The notes under the pieces: model-generated
Databases searched by the model: none
Told to the model about the DNA's origin: nothing
Seen by the model: the letters and a program-made list of their open reading frames with translations, nothing else
Part shown: piece after piece, positions 1-7,295 of the stretch
Numbering within the stretch: the stretch's first letter is position 1
Layout: every line of letters begins with the position of its first letter
DNA from: a virus
IMG/VR virus record: IMGVR_UViG_3300034018_001348
Span: 1-64,000 of that record
Strand: one strand, 5' to 3'
Length of the DNA: 64,000 nt
Translations under genes and position numbers: made by a program

Positions 1-42
1 GAAGAAATTATGACAAAAATTAATAGTTTAAGAAAAAAATAA
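1..42 (+). CDS. 3' end of an upstream ORF (partial)
   Basis: An open frame runs from the window edge to a TAA at 40-42 and encodes only 13 residues rich in Lys, Asn and Ile. It looks like the tail of a gene that starts outside the window. Nothing can be said about its function. A promoter-like sequence begins ten bases after the stop, which fits a gene boundary here. Confidence 0.35.
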   Translation, partial: EEIMTKINSLRKK

Positions 43-51
43 TTGAATAAT

Positions 52-82
52 TTTGATTATTGTTTTTATTTATATATATTTG
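52..82 (+). promoter_or_regulatory. Bacteroidota-type promoter
   Basis: TTTG at 52-55 is followed, after exactly 19 bases, by TATATTTG at 75-82. This matches the Bacteroides/Flavobacterium vegetative consensus (-33 TTTG, -7 TAnnTTTG). It lies 26 bases before the ATG at 109, which would give a short leader. A host-type promoter suggests the following gene can be expressed early without phage factors. Confidence 0.6.
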
Positions 83-108
83 TTCCCTAATTATAAAAAC
101 AAGCCTAT

Positions 109-945
109 ATGACAACTGTTAAGACAAGTACATATTTAATTTTACTGACTGAAAAAGCCGAAAAATGTTCTCCATCCAAAGTGGAAGAATGTAGATTATT
201 ATTTAATAATAATCCCACCGTTAAGAATCTATTTAAAAATAGTATTAACCAAATCTTAAAAGAAGTTTTTCACCAATATTACTATGAAAAAGATAAGTAT
301 TCTCCGGGAGAATCTTATGGTATTTATGATTTAGAAATGCCGGGTCGGTCAGTAATTAACAAACTAAACACAAACTATAGTGCGTTTAGTGTATTATTAC
401 GAGATGTTAATAAAGTACTCTCGGCCTTACAACAACCCATAATCATATTCCAATTCCAAACAGCCCAAGGACAAATTAGTGAAGTTAAAAGATTAAATCA
501 ATTTATCTACGAATATAAAAATAGAATATTCAATACCACTTCCCCTACATTCCAATCTTTAATGATGGTTCTGAATCAAACTCACGCTTGGGGTCAAAAA
601 CGAGAAGACACCACAATTGAAATACTTAAAAAACGATTCGGGGGTAATAATATTATACCAATTGGTAAACTTGGAAGTAGTGAAGATATGATTGGTGGTG
701 TTGATTGTAAAATAACTGTCGATGGTGTTTTAAAAACCTCTCAAATTAAACCATTTACTCATTTTAAAACCGAAAATGGTGCTACTACAATAATGGGGTC
801 CGGAAATGTTAAACGATATGATACTAATTGGTTGATATTCGCAAAAAATAATAAAGAAATTTTAATATTTGAAAATAAAAATATTAAAATTGACGAAGGT
901 AATTTTGTTTTTCCAGAACAAAATTTAATTTATAGTCTTTCTTGA
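109..945 (+). CDS. hypothetical protein with a possible PD-(D/E)XK nuclease core
   Basis: A 278-residue protein that I do not recognise as a named family. The C-terminal third is suggestive: an acidic helix around E166-E171, then D199 in 'GGVDC', a beta-hairpin, and Q212-I-K214. This D-x(n)-QxK arrangement is seen in divergent PD-(D/E)XK nucleases, so a DNA-cleaving role is possible but inferred. The N-terminal 150 residues are helical with no motif. No signal peptide or membrane segment is visible. It follows a host-type promoter, and its stop lies at the edge of the TATTTATA motif that precedes the next gene. It could equally be a non-enzymatic phage protein. Confidence 0.6.
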   Translation: MTTVKTSTYLILLTEKAEKCSPSKVEECRLLFNNNPTVKNLFKNSINQILKEVFHQYYYEKDKYSPGESYGIYDLEMPGRSVINKLNTNYSAFSVLLRDVNKVLSALQQPIIIFQFQTAQGQISEVKRLNQFIYEYKNRIFNTTSPTFQSLMMVLNQTHAWGQKREDTTIEILKKRFGGNNIIPIGKLGSSEDMIGGVDCKITVDGVLKTSQIKPFTHFKTENGATTIMGSGNVKRYDTNWLIFAKNNKEILIFENKNIKIDEGNFVFPEQNLIYSLS

Positions 946-953
946 TATTTATA
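946..953 (+). promoter_or_regulatory. TATTTATA motif, 3 nt before an ATG
   Basis: An exact TATTTATA octamer directly follows the stop of the preceding gene and ends three bases before the ATG at 957. The same octamer recurs upstream of many genes here and may be a late-promoter or translation-initiation element. Confidence 0.4.
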
Positions 954-956
954 ATT

Positions 957-2084
957 ATGGCAGTTATACCGGAACCAGAAAGAAGTAAAATATATACGAG
1001 GGTCAAACATCAATTAGGAGCACCACTTAGAAGTGTTGAACTTGAAGATGAAATGATGGATTCGTTAATGGAATTATCTATTGGAGATTACGAAGAATAT
1101 GTTCTTCAGTGGTTGATAGATAGTCAATGGGTTAATTTAGTTAATCTAAACATGAATGAGAAATCAGTTGCGAAGGCATTGATTACTCGAACAATGGACT
1201 TTGAACAACAATTTAGTTATTCATATTCAAAAATTGTGGGTCTTCAAACAGAAGGTCCTTGGGTTCTAAAGAAGGACTATTTTGTATTAAGTGCAAACAC
1301 TCAAACTTATGAGATTCCAGCGGGTCGAGAGGTTAATGAATTATTATGGTTTAGTGATAGACCATGGAACGCATTTGGATTAGGAGGGGCTGCCGGTGGA
1401 TTTGGTATGGGTATGGGTCTTGGTGCTAGTGAGGCGGGGTTCGCCCAAATGGGAAATCAAGGTTCTTACTTTATGATGTCAGGTTTTGATTATTTATCGA
1501 GAATGCAAGAAGCAAATGTCATGAGTAGAATTTTAGGAGGTTCGCTTACCTATAGAATTACCGGATTACCTGATGGTAAGAAAAATATTCATTTATACAA
1601 TACACCGGGAGGAAGATTTAATTGGAATAATATTAATGGTTATGTGGGTAAAGCCGTGTGGTATTGGTATTATGATGTGTCTCCTGATAATAGAGCCGAT
1701 TGTTTAAAAAATAATCCTGATGTAATTAAATTACCGTCAGATGTTCCAATGGATAATTTAACTTGGGAAGAGTTAAATATACCGGGTCAACAATGGGTTA
1801 GAAGATGGTTTACTGCATATTGTAAAGAAACATTGGCAAGAGTTAGAGGAAAGTATAGTGGTAATCTTAAGACACCTGATAGTGAATTAACAATGGATTA
1901 TCAATCATTATCGACTGAATCAAAAGATGAAAAATCAAAATTAATTGAAGAATTAACAGGTGCTGAAGGTTGGTTAACAAGATTAAGACCTGAAAAAGTA
2001 ATGGAAAGAGAAGCATTAATTGCTGAAAACTTAAACAAACAAATGAAATTTAGAGCAATGCCTCGACAAATTTACGTAATATAA
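957..2084 (+). CDS. probable neck/head-completion structural protein
   Basis: A 375-residue protein started at ATG 957, just after a TATTTATA motif. An in-frame TTG at 942 is less likely because it overlaps the previous stop. The N-terminal part (residues about 5-55) is acidic and helical, with 'ELEDEMMDSLMELSIGDYEE', followed by a Trp/Tyr-rich beta region and a Gly/Met-rich loop around residues 140-165. The C-terminal part has an Arg-rich helical stretch ending 'MPRQIYVI'. The pattern resembles head-tail joining (gp13/gp14-type) proteins of T4-like marine phages, but this is a by-eye impression. No enzymatic motif is visible. It is followed after one base by a small gene on the same strand, so the two are probably co-expressed. 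Confidence 0.5.
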   Translation: MAVIPEPERSKIYTRVKHQLGAPLRSVELEDEMMDSLMELSIGDYEEYVLQWLIDSQWVNLVNLNMNEKSVAKALITRTMDFEQQFSYSYSKIVGLQTEGPWVLKKDYFVLSANTQTYEIPAGREVNELLWFSDRPWNAFGLGGAAGGFGMGMGLGASEAGFAQMGNQGSYFMMSGFDYLSRMQEANVMSRILGGSLTYRITGLPDGKKNIHLYNTPGGRFNWNNINGYVGKAVWYWYYDVSPDNRADCLKNNPDVIKLPSDVPMDNLTWEELNIPGQQWVRRWFTAYCKETLARVRGKYSGNLKTPDSELTMDYQSLSTESKDEKSKLIEELTGAEGWLTRLRPEKVMEREALIAENLNKQMKFRAMPRQIYVI

Positions 2085-2085
2085 T

Positions 2086-2421
2086 ATGGCAATAGTAAAA
2101 TCAATTCCTTCAAGAAGGATTATAAATGGAATGGTAATTGACACCTCGGAAATATCTGTAGTGTCTGAATCGGATTATAGGACAAATGGAGAAAGTTGTA
2201 TTATTGTTAGAGGTGTCTCAGAATCAATAATTATTTTAGACTCAAAAACAACTGACCATATTGTAATTAAATCAATGACTAAAGTTACGATAAAACCGGA
2301 CATTGGAAAAATAGATGAAGACTATGATGAAATAGTTGCCGACCAATATGCTTGTATTGAATTTAGGTTTGTTGGAGGTAATTGGTACGTGTTGAGCTCA
2401 GATGGACTTAAACAATCATAA
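2086..2421 (+). CDS. small hypothetical protein
   Basis: A 111-residue, mainly beta protein beginning 'MAIVKSIPSRRI', one base after the stop of the putative neck gene. Alternating Ile/Val strands such as 'ESCIIVRG' and 'SIIILDSKT' suggest a compact beta-sandwich. I do not recognise the family. Its position at the end of a late-type operon, directly before a terminator, suggests a minor virion or decoration component; that is inference only. The start is fixed by the tight TAA-T-ATG junction with the previous gene. Confidence 0.6.
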   Translation: MAIVKSIPSRRIINGMVIDTSEISVVSESDYRTNGESCIIVRGVSESIIILDSKTTDHIVIKSMTKVTIKPDIGKIDEDYDEIVADQYACIEFRFVGGNWYVLSSDGLKQS

Positions 2422-2449
2422 AAAAAGTGGATTATATCCACTTTTTTTA
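2420..2449. terminator. bidirectional intrinsic terminator
   Basis: A run of A, then GTGGAT, a three-base loop and ATCCAC, then seven T. The A-run/T-run symmetry lets it serve both the rightward gene ending at 2421 and the convergent leftward HNH gene ending at 2447. Confidence 0.75.
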
Positions 2450-3046
2450 TGTCACTCTATTTCCCTTTTTCATATTATCCTTTCCCCACAATGGTTGTAG
2501 ATTAGTATAATTAGATAGTCTGATAATGTCTTCCTCATTTTTTGCCGAAGATAATGGAATTATATGGTCAATATGCCACCCGTAAAATCCCTTGTTATCC
2601 CAAGTCATACCTTCACTAAATTTATCTTCTAAGTATTTTTTCAAAAATGTTGTATCACACCCTAAATAATCTATCGAGCGATTTTTTTTAATAAGATTAT
2701 TATCTCTAAAAATATCTTTTAACCTATTTCGATAATTTGTAATTAATTTAAATAATATATCATTGTTATATCTTTCTTTATTTTTCTTTGACTGATAATT
2801 CCTAATTTTATCTTTGTTTTTATCTCTCCATTTTTTATTATATTCGTATAATCTTCCCGGATTTTTTTTAAGAAATTTTTTTTTAATGTCGTCAGATTTT
2901 TCCTGATTATTTTTTCTCCAATTCTCACTGTTCTTATTTTGACATTTTTTACAGTTAGACCTTAATCCATCATGAGAATCCCCATTTCTATAAAAATCAC
3001 AAACATTTTTTTCTTCTTTACATTTACTACAAGTTTTTGTTTCCAT
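2447..3046 (-). CDS. HNH homing endonuclease (zinc ribbon + HNH)
   Basis: A 199-residue endonuclease typical of free-standing phage HNH genes. Residues 6-35 form a CxxC...CxxC zinc ribbon ('CSKCKEEK', 'CKKC'). A long Lys/Asn-rich linker follows, then the catalytic HNH unit near the C-terminus ('GWHIDHIIPLSS', then 'YTNLQPLWGKDN'). It would nick or cut DNA at or near its insertion site, probably next to the DNA polymerase gene whose 3' end lies just upstream. Its ATG lies inside the 3' end of a small ribbon-helix-helix ORF (20-nt overlap, different frame), so translation may be coupled. The same pair recurs at 6506-7295. Base composition is even more AT-rich than the neighbours. Confidence 0.9.
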   Translation of the reverse strand: METKTCSKCKEEKNVCDFYRNGDSHDGLRSNCKKCQNKNSENWRKNNQEKSDDIKKKFLKKNPGRLYEYNKKWRDKNKDKIRNYQSKKNKERYNNDILFKLITNYRNRLKDIFRDNNLIKKNRSIDYLGCDTTFLKKYLEDKFSEGMTWDNKGFYGWHIDHIIPLSSAKNEEDIIRLSNYTNLQPLWGKDNMKKGNRVT

Positions 3047-3188
3047 CTTTTCTATAATCTTTAAGTAATTGATTCACTAATGATGATAAATTAATGTGAA
3101 GTCCTCGATAATAAGTTAATAGTTCAGGGTCTAACGCCACCGATACTTTAGTTTTCCTTTCTTCTTCTAATTTTAATTTTCTTCCCAT
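3027..3188 (-). CDS. small ribbon-helix-helix (Arc/CopG-like) protein
   Basis: A 53-residue ORF of the RHH type. A basic N-terminal arm ('MGRKLKLEEERKTK') is followed by a beta strand 'KVSVALDPELL' and two helices ending 'LSSLVNQLLKDYRK'. The V-S-V-A-L-D-P-E-L strand-turn is the classical Arc/CopG DNA-contacting strand. It starts at ATG 3188, three bases after a TATTTATT motif, and its last 20 nt overlap the HNH gene. It may repress the endonuclease, or act with it as a separate DNA-binding module. A paralogue with the same overlap sits at 6506-6658. Confidence 0.7.
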   Translation of the reverse strand: MGRKLKLEEERKTKVSVALDPELLTYYRGLHINLSSLVNQLLKDYRKDGNKNL

Positions 3189-3203
3189 AATAATAAATAT
3201 CTA

Positions 3204-3234
3204 TAAATATAGTAAAAGTGTGATGATTCACAAA
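3204..3234 (-). promoter_or_regulatory. Bacteroidota-type promoter (one mismatch)
   Basis: Read leftward: TTTG at 3234-3231, 19 bases, then TATATTTA at 3211-3204 (consensus TAnnTTTG; the last base is A). It lies 15 bases before the ATG of the RHH gene at 3188 and just past the polymerase stop. It would transcribe the RHH-HNH pair. Confidence 0.45.
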
Positions 3235-3235
3235 A

Positions 3236-5950
3236 TTATTTTATATATTCTTCCCACCCTTCTTCCGCCAAATCATAAATGTAATCAGGGCTAACACCAA
3301 CTCTGTCCCAAAATTTTAGTTCTAAGTCTGTAATTTCTAATAACTCCTCCACAGTGTCTTGGTCACCATCTTTTAACGGATTCCCACTAATTAATTCACA
3401 TTGAGACTTGGTAAATATACCTCTTTTTTCAGGTTCATTGACTAATAAATTATTTCTGACCTCATCTTGAAATACAACCATTAGTGGTAATAGTTTTTTA
3501 TTGAAAGTAACAACAGCCCTTGCGACATTATAATCACCTTTTAAATCAGGGTTATCCGTTAGAATATCTTTATCTAATAAATAACAATTCAATTGAACCC
3601 CGTCATTCTTTTTTTGTACATCTCCATGAGAAGCTCTTAACCCATTGTTAACATACATAATAACATCACCCAAATTAACTTTTAAGTTTTCTTGTATTGC
3701 TAATTCCAAATGAGCCATGCGTGACATACTATTTCCAGATTTTGTTTTAGTCGTCAATCGTTTCTTATAATCATCTAACGATAATTTAACTCTAGCCCTT
3801 TGAGCAATTTTACTTAATGAAATTTCTTTATTATAAATCTTTTGTAGGTATTCATAGTAATATTCAACAAACCCCTGACCATTACCCTCTAATAATAATT
3901 TAACACCTTTGTCTAAAAATTCCTCAATATATAAAGGTAGTTTTTTAGATTTAATTGAATTTCCGGTTAGTTTAATTTTACCATTAGTTTCCATTACGGC
4001 ATAATTTTTTCGAGCGAGATTAATACAACTCACCCAAGTTCCGTCACAGTCTAAGGCCATTTCACCTTTTTGGAAAATATCGTTATATTCAGCAACATCG
4101 GCGTAATAACCCTCATAAACTTTATCTTTTTTTACTTTCCAATTTAACCCTTTACCAATATATCTACGAGTTTCAACTCCATCGGGGATTGTAAAGTTCA
4201 TACCATCAGTATCGCAAACCAAAGAAGTATAACCTTTTTTGGTAAAAAACTTTAACATCTGTCTTAAATATTGTCTACCGGTACAGGTAATTTTTTCACC
4301 CTTATTCATATCTCCCCAAGCGTATACTTGTGGAGCCGATAAAGCACCAAATAACGAATTAATGAAAATCTTAATTGGTAACTGCTTATTACCATATGAC
4401 TCAGATTTTGCTTTGTCTGTTTCATAAAACTCCTCAGCTAATTGTTTATATTTGATACGAGTATTACGGAAATAGGTTAACATACCTTTCATTGCTCCCG
4501 TAACATCACAATCAGGAAATACATCGTGTACCAATTGAATTGAGGGATATAGGGAGCTAAAGTCAAGTTTTAGTACATTCTTACTATAACCAACTTTTAA
4601 GAGTCTTGAAAGACCCCCTACGAAGTCAGTCTTAGGTTCTTTAACTGGAATGGCTAAATTATATTTATATGACCACGCTAAAAGTAACATTCTCCACAGA
4701 CTTGCAGTACCCATTGTTGAAACCCTTTCATATGTTGTTGGAATCATTGCCGCCAATAAGAATGAACCTTGGTTGAACTCTTGGTCAACTTTAAGGGTTT
4801 CATCTAAGTCATCGTCAAGATACATCTCTACTAACTTATCTCCACTAGTTTTCTCGTAAGTATCAATTCGTCTTTTACATATTTCATCAATCTTAGGGTC
4901 AACACCAACTTTCTTGTAATTACCATTAGTAGTGTTTAACCAAAAATCTTCCTTGTTGGCATAAAATGGACCAATGTCTAAGTGGTCAATGTAAACACGA
5001 CTTGGAGATTCCGCATTAATGTATTTGGTGATATATTTTAAACCAGCCGCTTTAATACTTGAGTTGATTGCTTGAGCCCTACGAACCGCATGGATAATAT
5101 CAATAACGTTATAACCCCAAATAGAAGTTTGAGTATAAGTCTCAACCTCATTAGCCAATTTTAACATACCATCTTTACGAGTATAAGAATGGTTAGGGTT
5201 TAATGATTTACATACCTTTTTCAAATCAATCCCCAATATTTTACTTCTTTCAAATATCCAATGCCAGTCAAAGTTTGCCGAGTTATATCCACCAATAATT
5301 GATGGCTTAAGTTCATTGATTACTTTAAAAAATTCAATGATTGCCCCCTTTTCTTCGTTTTCATCAGTACACTCAATCACTCTATGGAATCCTTTATTGG
5401 TTTTGATTCCAATCATAAAGATACGACCATCCTTAGGTTCAAGGGAGGTCGTCTCCAAGTCATAAACCATTCGAGTAACCTCGTTATAGTTTTCAAACCC
5501 TTTGAATAATCTTTTTTCTTTGGATACAAGGTATTGTTCCACCGGAGATAAAAGAGTTATTTTATCCTTGGCTTTATCACCCCATGGGTCACATCCTCCA
5601 TCTCTAAAGAATTGGATAAGTTCTCTATATCCTTTCATGGATTTAACCAAATAGGTTAAGCCCTTTTCAAGACGTTCATTTCCATGAGTTTCCAATTTCT
5701 CAATCAGAATTCCATACTTGGACATGGCTTCTTTCTGAGCAGCCCTTGAATCGTTATAAAATTTTAGTTGTTTTAAATCACCCACCCAAGCGAACGGGGT
5801 AAAAGTGTCTTTACGGATTTCTTTTCCTTTGCCAGGAACTTCACGTACTTTGTAAATACAGTTGTCTCGGTAGTCATACTCGATGGCAACTATAAATTCT
5901 TCCGGGTCATTTCCGTGGAGGAATGACTCAATTTCTTTACTGTCTATCAT
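3236..5950 (-). CDS. DNA polymerase, family B (T4 gp43-like)
   Basis: A 904-residue replicative polymerase, close to T4 gp43 (about 900). Exonuclease motif I is at 'VYDLETTS' (D164, E166), motif II at 'NSANFDWH' (D228), and a probable motif III at residues 377-383 ('YLDDDLD'). Polymerase motif A is 'KLDFSSLYPS' (D463), motif B 'KIFINSLFG' (K527-G535), and motif C 'VCDTDG' (D580, D582). All catalytic residues for 3'-5' proofreading and synthesis are present, so it should be active. No intein is seen. It is a single-gene unit between an unrelated leftward gene upstream and an RHH-HNH endonuclease pair downstream, a common position for homing endonucleases. No T4-style RNA-binding leader could be identified. 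Confidence 0.97.
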   Translation of the reverse strand: MIDSKEIESFLHGNDPEEFIVAIEYDYRDNCIYKVREVPGKGKEIRKDTFTPFAWVGDLKQLKFYNDSRAAQKEAMSKYGILIEKLETHGNERLEKGLTYLVKSMKGYRELIQFFRDGGCDPWGDKAKDKITLLSPVEQYLVSKEKRLFKGFENYNEVTRMVYDLETTSLEPKDGRIFMIGIKTNKGFHRVIECTDENEEKGAIIEFFKVINELKPSIIGGYNSANFDWHWIFERSKILGIDLKKVCKSLNPNHSYTRKDGMLKLANEVETYTQTSIWGYNVIDIIHAVRRAQAINSSIKAAGLKYITKYINAESPSRVYIDHLDIGPFYANKEDFWLNTTNGNYKKVGVDPKIDEICKRRIDTYEKTSGDKLVEMYLDDDLDETLKVDQEFNQGSFLLAAMIPTTYERVSTMGTASLWRMLLLAWSYKYNLAIPVKEPKTDFVGGLSRLLKVGYSKNVLKLDFSSLYPSIQLVHDVFPDCDVTGAMKGMLTYFRNTRIKYKQLAEEFYETDKAKSESYGNKQLPIKIFINSLFGALSAPQVYAWGDMNKGEKITCTGRQYLRQMLKFFTKKGYTSLVCDTDGMNFTIPDGVETRRYIGKGLNWKVKKDKVYEGYYADVAEYNDIFQKGEMALDCDGTWVSCINLARKNYAVMETNGKIKLTGNSIKSKKLPLYIEEFLDKGVKLLLEGNGQGFVEYYYEYLQKIYNKEISLSKIAQRARVKLSLDDYKKRLTTKTKSGNSMSRMAHLELAIQENLKVNLGDVIMYVNNGLRASHGDVQKKNDGVQLNCYLLDKDILTDNPDLKGDYNVARAVVTFNKKLLPLMVVFQDEVRNNLLVNEPEKRGIFTKSQCELISGNPLKDGDQDTVEELLEITDLELKFWDRVGVSPDYIYDLAEEGWEEYIK

Positions 5951-6045
5951 ATATTATCTTGGAGTGGTATATTAGCAATCACTTAGTTGTGAAGTTCACC
6001 TTACTCATCGTAGATAAATATAGTTAATTAAATTTAAGAATCAAA

Positions 6046-6423
6046 TTAACAACAAGCGGTTTCCGAAATAAAACTTGGTTGGATATTAATATAGAGTTCT
6101 TCTCTAATTGGAAGTATTAGATTACCCTCATCATTTTTAATCAGCACCTGACCTTGAAACCTTCCCGGAGTATTTGTATCTCTTGAAGTAAATTTATAAT
6201 ATACATAATATTCAGTTGGTGCACCGTCAGGTAATATTAAAGAAACTATACTACAAGGAGCCGAAACGATTTTAGGTATTCCCGTCTCCACGTCAATCAT
6301 TGTAAAAAATATTGTAGAAACTTCCAAATCTCTCATAAGTTGTTCATACCCTGAGCGCCCATCTTTTACAATTTGAAATTTTAAGACCGGTAAGTTTGAA
6401 TTCTGTTTAATAAAAAATTCCAT
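6046..6423 (-). CDS. putative baseplate/receptor-binding accessory protein (BppU-like)
   Basis: A 125-residue, mostly beta protein. The N-terminus 'FFIKQNSNLPVLKFQIVKDG', then 'TIFFTMIDVETGIP', and a later 'RDTNTPGRFQGQVLI' give the strand order often seen in the N-terminal domain of phage BppU-type baseplate upper proteins, where a 'gain/attribute' sandwich attaches fibres. The C-terminus ends with two Cys. The ATG at 6423 lies 14 bases after a TATTTATT motif at 6445-6438. The gene stands alone between the polymerase gene and an endonuclease pair on the other strand. The family assignment is tentative. Confidence 0.5.
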   Translation of the reverse strand: MEFFIKQNSNLPVLKFQIVKDGRSGYEQLMRDLEVSTIFFTMIDVETGIPKIVSAPCSIVSLILPDGAPTEYYVYYKFTSRDTNTPGRFQGQVLIKNDEGNLILPIREELYINIQPSFISETACC

Positions 6424-6427
6424 TTTT

Positions 6428-6458
6428 TTTGTTTATTAATAAATATATCGTATTTTTG
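6428..6458 (+). promoter_or_regulatory. Bacteroidota-type promoter
   Basis: TTTG at 6428-6431, exactly 19 bases, then TATTTTTG at 6451-6458: a full match to TTTG-N19-TAnnTTTG. It points toward the RHH-HNH pair that begins at 6506. Confidence 0.6.
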
Positions 6459-6493
6459 TTTTAATAAAGTATAACTTTTCATACTTTACAAGA

Positions 6494-6501
6494 TATTTAT
6501 A
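6494..6501 (+). promoter_or_regulatory. TATTTATA motif, 4 nt before an ATG
   Basis: Exact octamer ending four bases before the ATG of the RHH gene at 6506. Together with the host-type promoter upstream, this pair may be transcribed both early and late. Confidence 0.4.
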
Positions 6502-6505
6502 GTAT

Positions 6506-6658
6506 ATGAAACCAAGAAAAAAAGAAGAAGAGAAAAAGATTAAATTTGCCATTAGTTTAGACCCTAAATTATTTAAACGAATGGAAGATGATATCACAAA
6601 TAAATCGAGACTAATCGAAACTTTACTTAAAGAACATTATGGAAAAAAAGATTTGTAG
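6506..6658 (+). CDS. small ribbon-helix-helix (Arc/CopG-like) protein
   Basis: A 50-residue RHH protein. A very basic arm 'MKPRKKEEEKK' precedes the strand 'IKFAISLDPKLFKRM' and the helix 'KSRLIETLLKEHYG'. The strand-turn I-S-L-D-P-K-L matches the paralogue at 3027-3188 (V-A-L-D-P-E-L). Its last 20 nt overlap the HNH gene starting at 6639, exactly as in the other pair. Likely a repressor of the pair or a DNA-binding partner of the endonuclease; the sequence does not decide between them. Confidence 0.7.
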   Translation: MKPRKKEEEKKIKFAISLDPKLFKRMEDDITNKSRLIETLLKEHYGKKDL

Positions 6659-7295
6659 TAAGTGTAAAGAAGAAAAGGAATTTTGTGAGTTTAATAAAAG
6701 AAAAGATTCGAAAGACGGTCATAGAAATGAGTGTAAAATTTGTTGGTATTTAAAAAGCCAAAATTATATTAAAAAATTTCCACAAAAAAAACAAGAATAT
6801 AATAACAAGTGGTTTTCTAAAAATACTTCTTATTATAAACAATATTATAAAAATAATGAAAAAAAATTTTTAGAGTATAAAATAAAATTTAACGGTTTAA
6901 ACCCGGATTATAATAAAAATTATTATGTTAATAATAAGGATTATTTTTCTGATTATGTAATGTTTAAATACGTTAATAATAATTTATTTAGATTATCTCA
7001 CATCATAAGAAATAGAATTAGAACATTTCTTAAATTAAAAAATCTAACTAAAACAAATAAAACTTTTGATATTGTAGGATGTTCTCCGGAATTCCTTAAA
7101 GAACATTTAGAACAACAATTCACGGAAGGAATGTCTTGGGGTAATCAAGGATTGTACGGATGGCACATTGACCACAAAATACCATTATCTTCCTCCAATA
7201 CCGAAGAAGAAATATATAAACTTTGTCATTATACAAATCTTCAGCCACTATGGGCTGAAGATAATTTGAAAAAAAGTAATAAAATAATAAATTAA
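6639..7295 (+). CDS. HNH homing endonuclease (zinc ribbon + HNH)
   Basis: A 218-residue paralogue of the 2447-3046 gene. It opens 'MEKKICSKCKEEKEF' (CxxC...CxxC ribbon, residues 6-35), has a Tyr/Asn/Lys-rich spacer, and ends with the HNH core 'YGWHIDHKIPLSSS' and 'TNLQPLWAEDN'. The ATG lies within the end of the RHH gene, so start choice depends on coupling or on internal initiation. Its stop overlaps by 4 nt the stop of the convergent glycosyltransferase gene at 7292. It sits between the polymerase-side genes and the glycosyltransferase cluster, and the composition is very AT-rich. Confidence 0.9.
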   Translation: MEKKICSKCKEEKEFCEFNKRKDSKDGHRNECKICWYLKSQNYIKKFPQKKQEYNNKWFSKNTSYYKQYYKNNEKKFLEYKIKFNGLNPDYNKNYYVNNKDYFSDYVMFKYVNNNLFRLSHIIRNRIRTFLKLKNLTKTNKTFDIVGCSPEFLKEHLEQQFTEGMSWGNQGLYGWHIDHKIPLSSSNTEEEIYKLCHYTNLQPLWAEDNLKKSNKIIN

